From the NCBI RefSeq assembly GCF_001423765.1, contig NZ_LMPG01000011.1, positions 186,001 through 250,000 of the forward strand: 64,000 bases of DNA, written 5' to 3'. The notes below the pieces were generated by a model. That model worked only from the letters and a program-made list of their open reading frames with translations, searched no databases and was not told where the DNA came from. The translations under genes were made by a program, and so were the position numbers. This document shows, piece by piece, positions 11,941 through 22,127 of this stretch. Within the stretch, counting starts at the first letter, position 1, and each line of letters begins with the position of its first letter. The stretch is from Sphingomonas sp. Leaf343 (GTDB taxonomy: Bacteria; Pseudomonadota; Alphaproteobacteria; Sphingomonadales; Sphingomonadaceae).

Positions 11941-12921
11941 CTATCGGCCTTCGTCGCGCAGCGGTCTGGCCAGCAGGTCGCCGACGACCTGCGCGGCCGG
12001 GGCTCCTTCCAGCAGGCGGCAGACGGCCTCGGTCACCGGCATGTCGACGCCGGCATCCGCCGCCGCCTGACGCAGCACGGGGGCGGTGAACGCACCCTCG
12101 GCGACGGTGCGGCGGTCGGCGAGCAGCGTCGCCGCGATTTCTCCACGCCCCAGCCCGACGCCGAGCGAGAAGTTGCGGCTGCTGGTCGACGAGCAGGTCA
12201 GGACGAGATCGCCCAGCCCGGACAGCCCCGCCAGCGTCTCCGCCCGCGCTCCGCGTGCCAGACCGAAGCGGGTCATCTCCGCGAAGCCGCGGGCGATCAG
12301 CGCGGCGCGCGCATTCTGGCCGAGCCCAGCGCCCTCCACCACGCCGCAGCCGATGGCGAGGACGTTCTTCACCGCGCCGCCGATCTCCGCGCCGGTCACG
12401 TCGCTGGATGCGTAGGGGCGGAAATGCGGCGCGGCGAGACGCTCCATCAACGCCCCGCGCAGATCGTCATCCTCGCACGCCAGCGTCACCGCGGTCGGCA
12501 GGCCCCGCGCGACCTCGTGCGCGAAGGTCGGGCCGGACAGCACGGCGATCGGCGCGGCCGGGTGCGCGGTGCGCGCGACCTCCCCCACCAGACGCCGCGT
12601 ACCCGCCTCGATCCCCTTGGCGCACAGCACCAGCGGCGTCGTGCCGACCGGCGTCGCGCTCAGGATCGCGGCGACATGCTGCGCCGGGACGACGACGAGC
12701 AGCGCGTCGAGATCGCGCATCCGCCCCGGATCGGTCGTCGCGACGATTGATGTCGACAAGGGTATGTCGTTCAGGAACAGCGGGTTGAGATGATCGCGGT
12801 TGATCGCCTCCACCACCTCCGGCTCGCGTGCCCACAGCAGCACCTCGCGACCGCCATGCGCCGCGACCTGTGCCAGCGCGGTACCCCAGGCACCGCCGCC
12901 GAGAACCCCGATCCGCATCAT
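11941..12921 (-). CDS. gpsA: NAD(P)-dependent glycerol-3-phosphate dehydrogenase
   Basis: Makes sn-glycerol 3-phosphate from dihydroxyacetone phosphate for phospholipid synthesis. 326 aa. The N-terminal Rossmann motif [14 protein letters not shown] and the later [19 protein letters not shown] and catalytic-domain [17 protein letters not shown] motifs are all present. The ATG at 12921 overlaps the tsaD stop as ATGA (an alternative ATG follows immediately at 12918), so it should be coupled to tsaD. Confidence 0.97.
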   Translation of the reverse strand: MMRIGVLGGGAWGTALAQVAAHGGREVLLWAREPEVVEAINRDHLNPLFLNDIPLSTSIVATTDPGRMRDLDALLVVVPAQHVAAILSATPVGTTPLVLCAKGIEAGTRRLVGEVARTAHPAAPIAVLSGPTFAHEVARGLPTAVTLACEDDDLRGALMERLAAPHFRPYASSDVTGAEIGGAVKNVLAIGCGVVEGAGLGQNARAALIARGFAEMTRFGLARGARAETLAGLSGLGDLVLTCSSTSSRNFSLGVGLGRGEIAATLLADRRTVAEGAFTAPVLRQAAADAGVDMPVTEAVCRLLEGAPAAQVVGDLLARPLRDEGR

Positions 12922-13943
12922 GCCTTCACTCCTGCGCCACGAACCGGGGGAGCCGACGGGTCGAGCGGCCAGCGTGGACGCGCGGGCATGTCGAGCGGGT
13001 CTGTCAGGCCGGCGGCGAACCGCTCCACCCCCGCCCATGCAATCATCGCGGCATTGTCCGTGCACAACCAAAGGGGGGGCGCGACGAAACGGCGGCCATG
13101 CTCCGCCGCCAGACCCGCCAGCGCGGTGCGGACGGCGGTATTGGCAGCGACCCCGCCCGCCACCACCAGCGTCCGCGCCTGAGGCGCGGCGGCGAGCGCG
13201 CGGGCGGTGCGATCGATCAGGCATTCGACCACCGCCGCCTGGAAGGATGCGGCGAGATCTTCGGGCGAATGATCGGCCACCGCGCGGGACACGGCGCTTT
13301 TCAGCCCGGCGAAGGAGAAATGCGGCTCCGGCGACCCCTTCAGCGGACGCGGCAGCGGCACCGCGCGAGGATTGCCGAGCGCCGCCGCCCGCTCCACCGC
13401 CGGGCCACCGGGGAAACCGAGGCCCAGCACCTTGGCGGTCTTGTCGAACGCCTCCCCCGCGGCATCGTCGATCGTGGTCGCGAGCCGGTGATAGCGGCCG
13501 ACACCTTCAACCAGCAGCAACTGGCAATGACCGCCCGATACCAGCAGCAGCAGATAGGGGAAATCGAGATCGGGATCGGACAGCCGCGGACTGAGCGCAT
13601 GCCCCTCCAGATGATTGACGCCGATCAGCGGCTTGCCGACCGCATGCGCCAGCGCCTTGCCGGTGACGAGTCCGACCATGACGCCGCCGATCAATCCCGG
13701 CCCGGCGGTCGCGGCGATCGCATCGACATCGGCGAGCGCGATGCCGGCATCGCTCAGCGCGGCGGCGATCAGCGGCTCCATCGCCTCGACATGCGCCCGC
13801 GCGGCGATTTCAGGCACGACGCCGCCATAAGGGGCATGCGCCGCCTCCTGCCCCGCCAGCCGGTGCGCCAGCACGCGGCGATCGTCGGTGACGAGCGCGG
13901 CGGCCGTCTCGTCGCAGGAGGATTCAAGGCCGAGGATCAGCAT
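12918..13943 (-). CDS. tsaD: tRNA N6-adenosine threonylcarbamoyltransferase
   Basis: Transfers the threonylcarbamoyl group to A37 of ANN-decoding tRNAs as part of the TsaBDE complex (t6A modification). 341 aa, usual length. Signatures: [16 protein letters not shown] at the N-terminus, the metal-binding NHLEGH motif, VSGGHCQLL and the C-terminal [12 protein letters not shown]. Transcribed with gpsA (4-nt overlap) and divergent from hemC, with 92 bp between the two starts. Confidence 0.97.
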   Translation of the reverse strand: MLILGLESSCDETAAALVTDDRRVLAHRLAGQEAAHAPYGGVVPEIAARAHVEAMEPLIAAALSDAGIALADVDAIAATAGPGLIGGVMVGLVTGKALAHAVGKPLIGVNHLEGHALSPRLSDPDLDFPYLLLLVSGGHCQLLLVEGVGRYHRLATTIDDAAGEAFDKTAKVLGLGFPGGPAVERAAALGNPRAVPLPRPLKGSPEPHFSFAGLKSAVSRAVADHSPEDLAASFQAAVVECLIDRTARALAAAPQARTLVVAGGVAANTAVRTALAGLAAEHGRRFVAPPLWLCTDNAAMIAWAGVERFAAGLTDPLDMPARPRWPLDPSAPPVRGAGVKA

Positions 13944-14035
13944 CCACGCTCTGTAGGACGGGCGACGGGGACGGGCAAATCCGCGTCGGCACGGGTAGCG
14001 TTGCGAAGCCCCGCCCCGCGCGCTAACCCGCGGGG

Positions 14036-14947
14036 ATGATCCGGTTCAGGCTCGGGACGCGGGGGTCGCCGCTGGCGCTCACCCAGGCGGGGATGGTGCG
14101 CGCGGGCCTGTGCGCCGCCCATGACTGGCCCGAGGACGCGGTCGAACTGGTCGTGATCCGCACCACCGGCGACCGGGTGCAGGACCGCGTGCTGGCGGAG
14201 ATCGGCGGCAAGGCGCTGTGGACGAAGGAACTCGACCGCGCGCTGCTCGATGGTGAGATCGATGCGGCGGTGCATTCGATGAAGGATGTCGAGACGATCC
14301 GGCCGGAAGCGATCCGCATCGCAGCGACGTTGCCGCGCGCCGATGTGCGGGACCGGTTGATCGGGGTGGAATCACTGGATGCGCTACGGCACGGGGCGGT
14401 CGTCGGCACCAGCTCGCCGCGACGGCGCTCGCAGTTGCTGCGGCTGCGGCCCGATCTGTCGATCGTGCTGTTCCGCGGCAACGTCGAAACGCGGCTGGCG
14501 AAGCTGGCGGCGGGCGAGGTCGATGCGACGCTGCTGGCGGCGGCGGGGCTCGACCGGCTGGGACGCGAGGATATCGGCCACGCGATCGGCACCGACGTCA
14601 TGCTGCCAGCACCGGCGCAGGGCGCGGTCGGGATCGAGGTGCGCCGCGCCGATGCCTCGGCGGAGGCGCTGGTCGCCGCGATCGACGATCCGGCGACGCA
14701 CGTCTGCATTGCCGCCGAACGATCGCTGCTGGCGGGGCTGGCCGCGGATTGCCACTCGCCCGTCGCGGCGCTGGCGAGTTTGGCGGGCGAGACGCTGTCG
14801 CTGCGCGGCCAATTGCTGTCGGAGGACGGCGCAGAGGCCATCGTCGGGCAGGTCGAGGGCGTGCCGGGCGAAGACCTTGGCGGCGCACTGGCCGCCGACC
14901 TGCTGGCGCGGGCACCGGAGGCGGTACGGCGACTGTTCGCAGCGTGA
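14036..14947 (+). CDS. hemC: Hydroxymethylbilane synthase (porphobilinogen deaminase)
   Basis: Polymerises four porphobilinogens to hydroxymethylbilane. 303 aa. It begins with [13 protein letters not shown], contains VHSMKDVE and [11 protein letters not shown], and carries the cofactor-anchoring Cys239 in ADCHSPVAA, where the dipyrromethane cofactor is attached. A CGCGGGG ribosome-site-like stretch directly precedes the ATG. Its stop overlaps the GTG of hemD as GTGA, so the two consecutive pathway enzymes are translationally coupled. Confidence 0.97.
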   Translation: MIRFRLGTRGSPLALTQAGMVRAGLCAAHDWPEDAVELVVIRTTGDRVQDRVLAEIGGKALWTKELDRALLDGEIDAAVHSMKDVETIRPEAIRIAATLPRADVRDRLIGVESLDALRHGAVVGTSSPRRRSQLLRLRPDLSIVLFRGNVETRLAKLAAGEVDATLLAAAGLDRLGREDIGHAIGTDVMLPAPAQGAVGIEVRRADASAEALVAAIDDPATHVCIAAERSLLAGLAADCHSPVAALASLAGETLSLRGQLLSEDGAEAIVGQVEGVPGEDLGGALAADLLARAPEAVRRLFAA

Positions 14948-15609
14948 CCGGCGGCGGGACACCCCGTCCCATCGCCGTCTTGAGGCCGGAGCCGGGGAAT
15001 TCGGCGACGGCGGCGCGGGTCCAGGCGGCCGGGTGCGGGGCCCGCAGGTTACCGTTGTTTTCGGTAGCGGCGGTGGACTGGGCGGCGCCGGAACCATCGC
15101 ATTTCGACGCGCTGCTGCTGACCAGCGCCAACGCCGTGCGGCATGGCGGCGAGGATCTGGCGCGACTCCGATCCCTTCCCGTCGTCGCCGTCGGCGAGGC
15201 AACGGCGCGAGCCGCGCGAGCAGCGGGATTCACGGTGACGCTGACGGGAAGCGGCGATGCCGCTTCGGTAGCAGCGGTCACTTCCGGGCGGCTGTTGCAT
15301 CTGGCGGGCCGCGAGCATCGCGCGGTGGCGGGCGCTACGACGATCGTCGTCTATGCCGCGGAACCGCTGCCGGTCGACGTTTCGTCCTTGGCCGGTACCG
15401 TCGCCATGCTGCATTCGGCGCGCGCAGCGTCGCGGCTGGCTTCGCTGGTGGCGGGGGAACGGCGCAAAAGCATCGCGCTTGCGGCGCTCAGTCCCTCCAT
15501 CGCCGCGGCGGCTGGGGATGGCTGGCGATGCGTGATCGCCAGCGAATTGCCCCGGGACGAGGCACTCGTCGCGCTGGCGGTGCGGCTCGCCGGTGCCATC
15601 GGTGATTGA
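14944..15609 (+). CDS. hemD: Uroporphyrinogen-III synthase
   Basis: Cyclises hydroxymethylbilane with ring-D inversion. 221 aa from the GTG overlapping the hemC stop. Sequence conservation in this family is low; support comes from an N-terminal VLRPEPGNSATAARVQAAG, the hinge-region LLLTSANAVRHGG, VVAVGEATARAARAAGF, and position directly after hemC. The protein is alanine-rich and somewhat short (about 240 aa is more common), but both alpha/beta domains appear to be represented. Confidence 0.88.
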   Translation: MTGGGTPRPIAVLRPEPGNSATAARVQAAGCGARRLPLFSVAAVDWAAPEPSHFDALLLTSANAVRHGGEDLARLRSLPVVAVGEATARAARAAGFTVTLTGSGDAASVAAVTSGRLLHLAGREHRAVAGATTIVVYAAEPLPVDVSSLAGTVAMLHSARAASRLASLVAGERRKSIALAALSPSIAAAAGDGWRCVIASELPRDEALVALAVRLAGAIGD

Positions 15610-15642
15610 CCGGATCGCCCCACGGCCCGATAAACGCCCACG

Positions 15643-16548
15643 ATGAGCAGCCACGCGCCCACCGATCCGACGCGGTCCCGCGGGCCTCGCATGGGCATCA
15701 TCCTGACGCTGGTGCTGCTCGCCTTCGTCGGCGGCGCGCTGCTGGTGGGGCTGGCGTTCCGGTCAGGCTGGTCGTTCGGCGGACTGATGGCGCAACGCCA
15801 GGCCGCGGAGGCACAGCCGGCCGCGACCGGTTTCCAGCCGGCGCAACCATTGACCTCGACCGGATCGGTGCCGAACGTCGATCCCGCGACGCTGGTCACC
15901 CGCGAGGCGGCACTGGCCGGTCAACTCGCCGCGCTGGAGGCGCGCGCCGCCGTCGTCGCGACCGATGCCGCCGCCGCGGGTGCGCAGGCGACGCGGGCAG
16001 AGGCCCTGATGGTCGCGTTCGCAGCGCGGCGAGCGATCGATAAGGGCACGCCGCTCGGGTATCTGGAGGAGCAGCTCCGCACCCGCTTCGCGCAGGCGCA
16101 GCCCAAAGCGGTCGCGATCATCGTGCAGGCGGCGCACGAGCCGGTGACGGCGGAGGATCTGCGCCAGGGCCTCGATGCGCTCGCCCCCGATCTGGCACGA
16201 CCCGCGAGCGAGGGCTGGTGGGCGGACCTGCGCCGCAGTTTCGGCAATCTGGTGGTGTTGCGACCGGAGGGTACGCCCTCGCCCGCCGCCGAGGACCGGC
16301 TCGCACGGGCGCGCCGGTTGCTGGACGATGGCCGGGTCGATGCGGCGCGGGCGGAAGTCGCGCGCCTGCCGGGCGCGGGCGATGCCGGTGCGTGGATGGG
16401 GGCGGCACGGCGCTGGGTCCTGACGCATCAGGCGCTCGACGTAATCGAGACGGCGGCGATCCTGGGGCAGGCGCAGGGTCTGCAACCGCCGCTGCGGGTG
16501 GCGCCGGCGCAGGACACTACGCCGGTGGTGACGACCGAAGGCGCCTGA
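15643..16548 (+). CDS. Mitofilin-like (COG4223) inner-membrane protein
   Basis: 301-aa protein with one N-terminal transmembrane helix (about 18-40) and a large alpha-helical periplasmic domain, placed directly after hemC-hemD. An Ala/Gln-rich coiled coil (about 85-130) is followed by a helical C-terminal domain containing WWADLRRSFGNLVVLRPEG, a motif typical of mitofilin-related proteins that sit at this locus in alphaproteobacteria. The family is related to the core MICOS subunit Mic60 and to HemX. The job is probably membrane organisation rather than tetrapyrrole chemistry. Spacing to hemD is 33 bp. Confidence 0.8.
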   Translation: MSSHAPTDPTRSRGPRMGIILTLVLLAFVGGALLVGLAFRSGWSFGGLMAQRQAAEAQPAATGFQPAQPLTSTGSVPNVDPATLVTREAALAGQLAALEARAAVVATDAAAAGAQATRAEALMVAFAARRAIDKGTPLGYLEEQLRTRFAQAQPKAVAIIVQAAHEPVTAEDLRQGLDALAPDLARPASEGWWADLRRSFGNLVVLRPEGTPSPAAEDRLARARRLLDDGRVDAARAEVARLPGAGDAGAWMGAARRWVLTHQALDVIETAAILGQAQGLQPPLRVAPAQDTTPVVTTEGA

Positions 16549-16581
16549 GCGGCCTACGTCGGCTGGTGACCCGGTCGTGCG

Positions 16582-17475
16582 TTAGGCGTCCCGTTCGACG
16601 ATGGCGGCTCCGGCGGATCGCATCGCCTCTGCGTTCAGCCGCGCGCCGAGTAGCAGGACCCAGGCTGACACCATCAGCCAGAGCATCAGCACCACGACCG
16701 CCGCGAGCGAACCATAGGTGTCGCCGAGCGACGCGAAGCGCGCCACGTAGAGGCGGAATACGAGGGTAGCGAGCAACCACATCGCGACTCCGGCGACCGT
16801 CCCCGGCAACGCACGATGCCAAGGGATCGGTTCGCAGGCCGGCGCATAGCGATAGATGATGACGAGCCCCCCGCCCGCACCCAGCGTCAGCGATCCGAAC
16901 AGGATGATGGTCGATACCAACCATGCGCCGGGCAGCCCGTCCGGCACATAGCTTTGCAGCAACGCCAGCACCGACAGCGACACCAGCGCGGTCAGCACCA
17001 GCGCCGCACAACCAAGCACCAGCAGCGTGGATACGACCTGCCGGCGGATGCCGCGACGCTCCACCCGCACGCCATATGCGAGGTTGATGCCGTGGAGCAG
17101 CGATCGTCCCGCTCGCCGGGCGCTGAACAGCGTCACCGCGAGCGAGACGAGCGTCGTTGCGATATCGCCGCGCAGCACCGTCAGCTTCGTCGCCAGCCCG
17201 CGGGATACCAGGCGTTGCGCATCGGCGGGCAGGATGGCGACGAGCTGCGTGATGTTGCGCGCCACCGTGTCGGGCGAGACGAACAGGCCAAAGGTGCCGG
17301 CGATCAGCCCGATCAGCGGCACCAGCGCGAGAAATGCGGCGAAGGCGATCGAACTCGCGGCGATACCGAAATCATCCCGCAACGCTCCACGGATCGTCAC
17401 GACCATGAGGTGGAGCCAGCGGGAGATGCGCAGCCAGTGGAGCGGCGGAGCCGTGATGGACTGCATCGCCAGCAA
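16582..17475 (-). CDS. YihY/BrkB family integral membrane protein
   Basis: 297-aa polytopic inner-membrane protein of the UPF0761 (YihY/virulence factor BrkB) family. About six transmembrane helices are visible, with the family features ASSIAFAAFLALVPLIGLIAGTFGLF near residue 40 and YGSLAAVVVLMLWLMVSAWVLLLGARLNAE near the C-terminus. The family was once mis-annotated as ribonuclease BN, and its real function is not settled. An alternative start three codons in (17466) is possible. Convergent with the mitofilin-like gene and standing alone. Confidence 0.9.
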   Translation of the reverse strand: MLAMQSITAPPLHWLRISRWLHLMVVTIRGALRDDFGIAASSIAFAAFLALVPLIGLIAGTFGLFVSPDTVARNITQLVAILPADAQRLVSRGLATKLTVLRGDIATTLVSLAVTLFSARRAGRSLLHGINLAYGVRVERRGIRRQVVSTLLVLGCAALVLTALVSLSVLALLQSYVPDGLPGAWLVSTIILFGSLTLGAGGGLVIIYRYAPACEPIPWHRALPGTVAGVAMWLLATLVFRLYVARFASLGDTYGSLAAVVVLMLWLMVSAWVLLLGARLNAEAMRSAGAAIVERDA

Positions 17476-17563
17476 ACGGGTTGGTCAGCCGGTCGTTCCG
17501 GATCCATCGCGCGGACTGCTACGCCGACGACCCGGGACCGCGGTTGTGAATGGACGCCCGCCG

Positions 17564-18355
17564 CTACAGCCGCTCGATCAGTGCCATCGCCCCGTGCGGC
17601 GCACGGACCTTGGCGCCGTTGATGAAGAACACGAAGGTGTCGCGCGGCTGGTCCGGCGCAGGATCGGGCGCGGCATAGGGCAAGCCGTCCGGCTGTCCGC
17701 CGCCCGCCCAGCCCCTCGCGATCGTCGCCCAGTCGTCCAGCGCTGCCGGGGCGTAGCCGGCGACGAATCGCTCCTCCGCCGCCTCCAGTCGGGCGTAGAC
17801 GAGATCACCGGACACGTCGGCAATCGCCGGATATTCGGTCGAGTGCGCGTAGACGATCGCGACGCCGGCCGCGCGGCACGACGCGACGAACTCCGGACAG
17901 GCGAAGCTGTCGTGACGGACATGCACGGCGTGGCGCAGTGCGATGCCGTCCTGCTGCGCCGGCAGCAGTTTGAGGAACGCACCGAAATCGTCGGCGTCGA
18001 ACGTCTTCGTGGCCATGAACTGCCACAGGATCGGTCCGAGCTTGTCGCCGAGCTCGGAGATCCCCTGCCCCGTGAAGCGCGCGATCGACTCGCCCGCTTC
18101 GGCCAGCACCTTGCGGTTGGTGCAATAGCGCGACGCCTTCAGCGCGAAGACGAAGCCGTCCGGCGTCGCGTCGCGCCAGCCGGCGAAGGTCGCGGGTTTG
18201 AAGCCGCTGTAATAGGTGCCGTTGACCTCGATCGCGGTGACCTTGCCCGCGGCATATTCCAGCTCGCGCTTCTGCGGCCATTTTTCCGGAAAGAAGGTGC
18301 CGCGCCATGGTTCGTAGGTCCAGCCGCCGATGCCGACCCGAATACCGGCGGTCAT
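17564..18355 (-). CDS. DUF72 domain-containing protein (YecE-like TIM barrel)
   Basis: 263-aa protein of the DUF72/YecE family, a TIM-barrel fold of unknown biochemical role. It shows the N-terminal VGIGGWTYEPWRGTFFPE, EVNGTYYSGFKP and FVFALKASRY, and the C-terminal DTFVFFINGAKVRAPHGAMAL, in which the asparagine and histidine line the barrel mouth. The ATG overlaps the ftsK stop as ATGA, so it is probably translated from ftsK messenger; this placement is the only functional hint. Confidence 0.9.
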   Translation of the reverse strand: MTAGIRVGIGGWTYEPWRGTFFPEKWPQKRELEYAAGKVTAIEVNGTYYSGFKPATFAGWRDATPDGFVFALKASRYCTNRKVLAEAGESIARFTGQGISELGDKLGPILWQFMATKTFDADDFGAFLKLLPAQQDGIALRHAVHVRHDSFACPEFVASCRAAGVAIVYAHSTEYPAIADVSGDLVYARLEAAEERFVAGYAPAALDDWATIARGWAGGGQPDGLPYAAPDPAPDQPRDTFVFFINGAKVRAPHGAMALIERL

Positions 18356-20670
18356 ATCGCGTGCCCCTCGGCATCGCGCAGCACTTCGCGCCGGCCGACA
18401 TGATCGGGGCGGCCGACGATACCGTCCTTTTCCATGCGTTCGATCAGACGCGCAGCGGAGTTGTAGCCGATCCGCAACTGGCGCTGGAGCCAGCTGGTCG
18501 ACGCCTTCTGCGATTCGCAGACGAGCTGGATCGCGGCGCGATATTGCTGGTCCTCTGCCGAATCCTCGCCGGTCGGTGCGCCCTCCAGCGCGAATCCATC
18601 CTCGGGTTCCTCGGTGACGGAACTGATGTAGTCCGGCAGCCCCTGCCCACGCCAGTGATCGGCCACCGCGCGCACCTCGTCGTCGCTCGTGAAGGGGCCG
18701 TGGACGCGGACGATGCCCTTGCCGCCGGGCATGTACAGCATATCGCCGCGCCCGAGCAGCTGCTCCGCGCCCTGTTCGCCCAGAATGGTGCGCGAATCGA
18801 TCTTCGACGTGACGTGGAAGCTGATTCGGGTCGGCAGGTTCGCCTTGATGACGCCGGTGATGACGTCGACCGACGGGCGCTGCGTCGCCATGATGAGGTG
18901 GATGCCCGCGGCGCGAGCCTTTTGCGCCAGCCGCTGGATCAGGAATTCGACTTCCTTGCCGGCCGTCATCATCAGATCCGCCAGCTCGTCGACGATCACC
19001 ACGATCTGCGGCAGGACGTCGTATTCGAGCTTCTCCTCCTCGTAGATCGGCGCGCCGGTATCGGGGTTGTAGCCGGTCTGGACGCGGCGGCCGAGCGGCT
19101 GGCCCTTGGCGCGCGCCGCCCTCACCTTGTCGTTGAAGCCCGCCAGCGAACGCACGCCGACCGACGACATTTGCCGATAGCGGTCCTCCATCGTCTCCAC
19201 CGCCCATTTCAGCGCGCGGACGGCCTTGGCGGGATCGGTGACGACCGGCGACAGCAGATGCGGGATGTCGTCGTACATGCTGAGTTCCAGCATTTTGGGA
19301 TCGATCATGATCATCCGGCACTGGCTGGGCGTGAGCCGGTAGAGCAGCGACAGGATCATGCAGTTGAGGCCGACCGACTTGCCCGACCCGGTTGTGCCCG
19401 CGACCAGCAGATGCGGCATCGGCGCGAGATCGGTGATGACCGGATCGCCCGCGATGTTCTTGCCCAGGATGATCGGCAGCTGCGCCGCCTGATCCTCGAA
19501 CGACTGGCTGCCGACGAGTTCGTGGAGCGATACAGGCTCGCGCTTGGCGTTCGGCAGTTCGATGCCGATGACGTTGCGGCCGGGGATCACGGCGACGCGC
19601 GCGGAAATCGCGGACATGTTGCGCGCGATGTCGTCCGCCAGCGCGATGACACGGCTGGCCTTGATGCCCGGCGCGGGTTCCAGTTCGTACATCGTCACGA
19701 CGGGACCGGGGCGAACCTCGATGATCGAACCCTTGACGTGGAAGTCGTCGAGCACGTTCTCCAGCAGACGGGCGTTCCGCTCCAGCGCGGCCTTGTCGAT
19801 GACGTTGCCGGACGACGGAGGCGACGGCACCAGCAGGTCGAGCGAGGGCAGCACGTAATTGTCGCGCAGATCGAGCTGCTGCTGGCGCTTCGGCGTCGCG
19901 GCGGACACGGGTGCCAGATTGCGGTCGGCGATCACCGGCGCGGGGCGCGGGTCCGGTTCCGCCACCGCGCGCGGCTGCACGGGTTTCCGCGTCAGCGTCA
20001 ACGGTTCCTCGTCATCCTCGTCGGTCGCATAGGCGTCGATGTCGTAGGGCAGGTCGCCATCCACCGGGCGGACGCGGCGAAAACGCCAGCGCCGCTCGCC
20101 GAATTCGATCTCCAGACTGCGCGCCCAGACGATGACGCCGGCGATGGCGGCGATCAGGCCGATGCCCCGCCCCGCCCACAGCTCCGCCACCGGTTCACCG
20201 ATGAACGCCAGCGCCCAGCGGATCGCACCCGCGATGCCGAGCCCGACGATCCCGCCCCACCCGGCGGGCAACGCCAGCACCGACGCCGCCGACACGAACG
20301 CCAGCGCGGTCGCCATCAACGCCACCCCCAGAGTCGCGCCGCGCAACATCCGCACCCAGCGACCTGCCGGCGCGTCGCGCCACAGCCGCAGACCGACGAT
20401 CGGCCCCACCGGCAGCAACAGCGCGACGATGGGGCCGAACGCGGTCAGCATCAGGTCCGCCAGCCATGCGCCGGCAAAACCGACGAGATTCGCGGCGCTG
20501 CCGCCGGACGCGGTGTTGATCGCGGGATCGGCCGGATGATAGCTCGCCAGCGCGAGCGCCAGCAGCGTGGTGACGGCGAAGATCGCGGCCGACGCGATCA
20601 ACGCCCCGCTGCGCACCGCGCCTGCCTTCATCGTCTCGCGCCACAGCGGCGGCTGCGCCTGGCTGGCCAT
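18352..20670 (-). CDS. ftsK: DNA translocase FtsK
   Basis: Septum-located, ATP-driven double-stranded DNA pump that resolves chromosome dimers with XerCD. 772 aa. Four to five transmembrane helices occupy about residues 20-185. A short Pro/Arg-rich linker follows (about 200-290), far shorter than in E. coli FtsK. The motor domain has Walker A GTTGSGKS at 425-432 and Walker B VVIVDELADL. The winged-helix gamma domain that reads polarity sequences is at the C-terminus (ASTSWLQRQLRIGYNSAARL). The short linker is normal for alphaproteobacteria. Confidence 0.97.
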   Translation of the reverse strand: MASQAQPPLWRETMKAGAVRSGALIASAAIFAVTTLLALALASYHPADPAINTASGGSAANLVGFAGAWLADLMLTAFGPIVALLLPVGPIVGLRLWRDAPAGRWVRMLRGATLGVALMATALAFVSAASVLALPAGWGGIVGLGIAGAIRWALAFIGEPVAELWAGRGIGLIAAIAGVIVWARSLEIEFGERRWRFRRVRPVDGDLPYDIDAYATDEDDEEPLTLTRKPVQPRAVAEPDPRPAPVIADRNLAPVSAATPKRQQQLDLRDNYVLPSLDLLVPSPPSSGNVIDKAALERNARLLENVLDDFHVKGSIIEVRPGPVVTMYELEPAPGIKASRVIALADDIARNMSAISARVAVIPGRNVIGIELPNAKREPVSLHELVGSQSFEDQAAQLPIILGKNIAGDPVITDLAPMPHLLVAGTTGSGKSVGLNCMILSLLYRLTPSQCRMIMIDPKMLELSMYDDIPHLLSPVVTDPAKAVRALKWAVETMEDRYRQMSSVGVRSLAGFNDKVRAARAKGQPLGRRVQTGYNPDTGAPIYEEEKLEYDVLPQIVVIVDELADLMMTAGKEVEFLIQRLAQKARAAGIHLIMATQRPSVDVITGVIKANLPTRISFHVTSKIDSRTILGEQGAEQLLGRGDMLYMPGGKGIVRVHGPFTSDDEVRAVADHWRGQGLPDYISSVTEEPEDGFALEGAPTGEDSAEDQQYRAAIQLVCESQKASTSWLQRQLRIGYNSAARLIERMEKDGIVGRPDHVGRREVLRDAEGHAI

Positions 20671-20867
20671 CGCCTTCGTTCCCCGTCAGAATGTTCGTAG
20701 AATGCCCGGCGGAAATCATCGGCTTTCGCGTTAACCTCGTCAAGCCGGCGTTGCCGTCCTGTTCCCGGGACGAGCGGGAATCGCGGCACTGCCTCATGGC
20801 GATGTATGTCCCTCCCGCCGCATTTCGCGCTTGGGCCGGCGCGGCCAGCGCGGGTAAGACGCTTTGC

Positions 20868-22082
20868 ATGCAGAACGATGTCATCATCCTCGGCGGCGGA
20901 CTGGTCGGGGCCACGCTGGCGCTGGCGCTGGACGCGCATGGCCTGACCTCCACCGTGATCGACCCTGCCGATCCGGCGGTGATGCTCGCTCCTGGGTTCG
21001 ACGGGCGCGCGTCGGCCGTGGCGAGCGCGAGCCACCGCATGCTGGATGCGATCGGCGTCGGCGCGACATTGTCGGGCAAGGGCTGCGCGATCCGGCAGAT
21101 CCGGGTCAGCGATGGCCTGAAGCCCGGCGCGCTCGACTTCGTGCCCGATGCCGACGACGGCGCGCTGGGGACGATGTACGAGAACCGGCTGCTGCGGCGG
21201 ACCCTGTTCGAGGCGGCGCGCGCTGCAAAGCATGTGACGCTCAGGATGCAGACGCGTGCCACCCACGTCGAACGCAGGGCGGCGGGGGTCTTCGCGACGC
21301 TGGACGACGGCAGCGTCGTGCGCGCTCCGCTGCTGATCGCGGCGGAGGGGCGTCATTCGCCGACGCGGGAAGCGGCGGGCATCCGCGTCGCGCGCTGGTC
21401 CTACGATCATGCCGCGATCGTCGGTGCGTTCCATCACGCGCAGCCGCACGGCGATATCGCCTACGAGATCTTCTATCCGTCGGGTCCGTTCGCTCTCCTG
21501 CCGTTGCCCGATGACGAGATCGGGCATCGTTCCGCGATCGTGTGGTCGGTCGCCGCGGCGTACGGGCCGGGGCTGGTGAAACTGTCCGATCGCGCTTTTC
21601 TGGCGGAGGCGGAGAAGCGGATGGGCGGGTTCCTCGGCACGCTGTCCGCGCCGAGTCCGCGCGCCTCCTATCCGCTGGGGTTTCATCATGCCGGCACGAT
21701 CACGGCGGAGCGGCTGGCGCTGGTCGGCGATGCGGGGCACGGCATCCACCCGATCGCCGGACAGGGCCTGAACCTGGGGTTCCGCGATGTCGCGGTGCTG
21801 GCGGAGGTGCTGGTGGAGGCACGGCGGCTGGGGCTCGACCTCGGCGACGCGCAGGTGATGGCGCGGTATCAGAGCTGGCGCGGCCTCGATACGCTGGCGG
21901 TGGCGGCGGCGACGGACGGACTGACGCGATTGTTCGGTGTGCGGGGACGAACGGCGAGCGCAGTACGGCGGTTCGGCATTTCCGCCGTAGACCGGCTGCC
22001 GCCGCTGAAGGCACGGTTCATGGCGGAGGCGCGCGGCGAGAGCGGGCAACTGCCGCGGCTGTTGCAGGGCGCGATGATATAG
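20868..22082 (+). CDS. UbiH/UbiF/VisC/COQ6 family FAD-dependent hydroxylase
   Basis: Predicted flavin monooxygenase hydroxylating the ubiquinone ring. 404 aa from the ATG at 20868, which directly precedes the FAD-binding VIILGGGLVGATLALAL motif; an open frame extends 59 codons upstream but adds no recognisable domain. The second FAD motif LALVGDAGHGIHPIAGQGLNLGFRD and the NAD(P)H/FAD-linked YENRLLRRTLFEA region are intact. Which ring carbon it attacks cannot be assigned. Divergent from ftsK and stands alone. Confidence 0.92.
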   Translation: MQNDVIILGGGLVGATLALALDAHGLTSTVIDPADPAVMLAPGFDGRASAVASASHRMLDAIGVGATLSGKGCAIRQIRVSDGLKPGALDFVPDADDGALGTMYENRLLRRTLFEAARAAKHVTLRMQTRATHVERRAAGVFATLDDGSVVRAPLLIAAEGRHSPTREAAGIRVARWSYDHAAIVGAFHHAQPHGDIAYEIFYPSGPFALLPLPDDEIGHRSAIVWSVAAAYGPGLVKLSDRAFLAEAEKRMGGFLGTLSAPSPRASYPLGFHHAGTITAERLALVGDAGHGIHPIAGQGLNLGFRDVAVLAEVLVEARRLGLDLGDAQVMARYQSWRGLDTLAVAAATDGLTRLFGVRGRTASAVRRFGISAVDRLPPLKARFMAEARGESGQLPRLLQGAMI

Positions 22083-22127
22083 GACGGGTTTAGCCGACCC
22101 TTAACCTCGATCCGATAAAGCCGGGGC

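Noticed and set aside
12921..13224. An N-terminal extension of GpsA from an upstream ATG at 13224
   Set aside because: The extra stretch lies in the tsaD coding region in another frame, and the Rossmann motif starts right after the ATG at 12921.
18307..20700. Very long open frame on the plus strand opposite ftsK (about 800 codons)
   Set aside because: It is the antisense shadow of ftsK, caused by high third-position GC. The product is a low-complexity Arg/Ala/Asp-rich chain with no domain.
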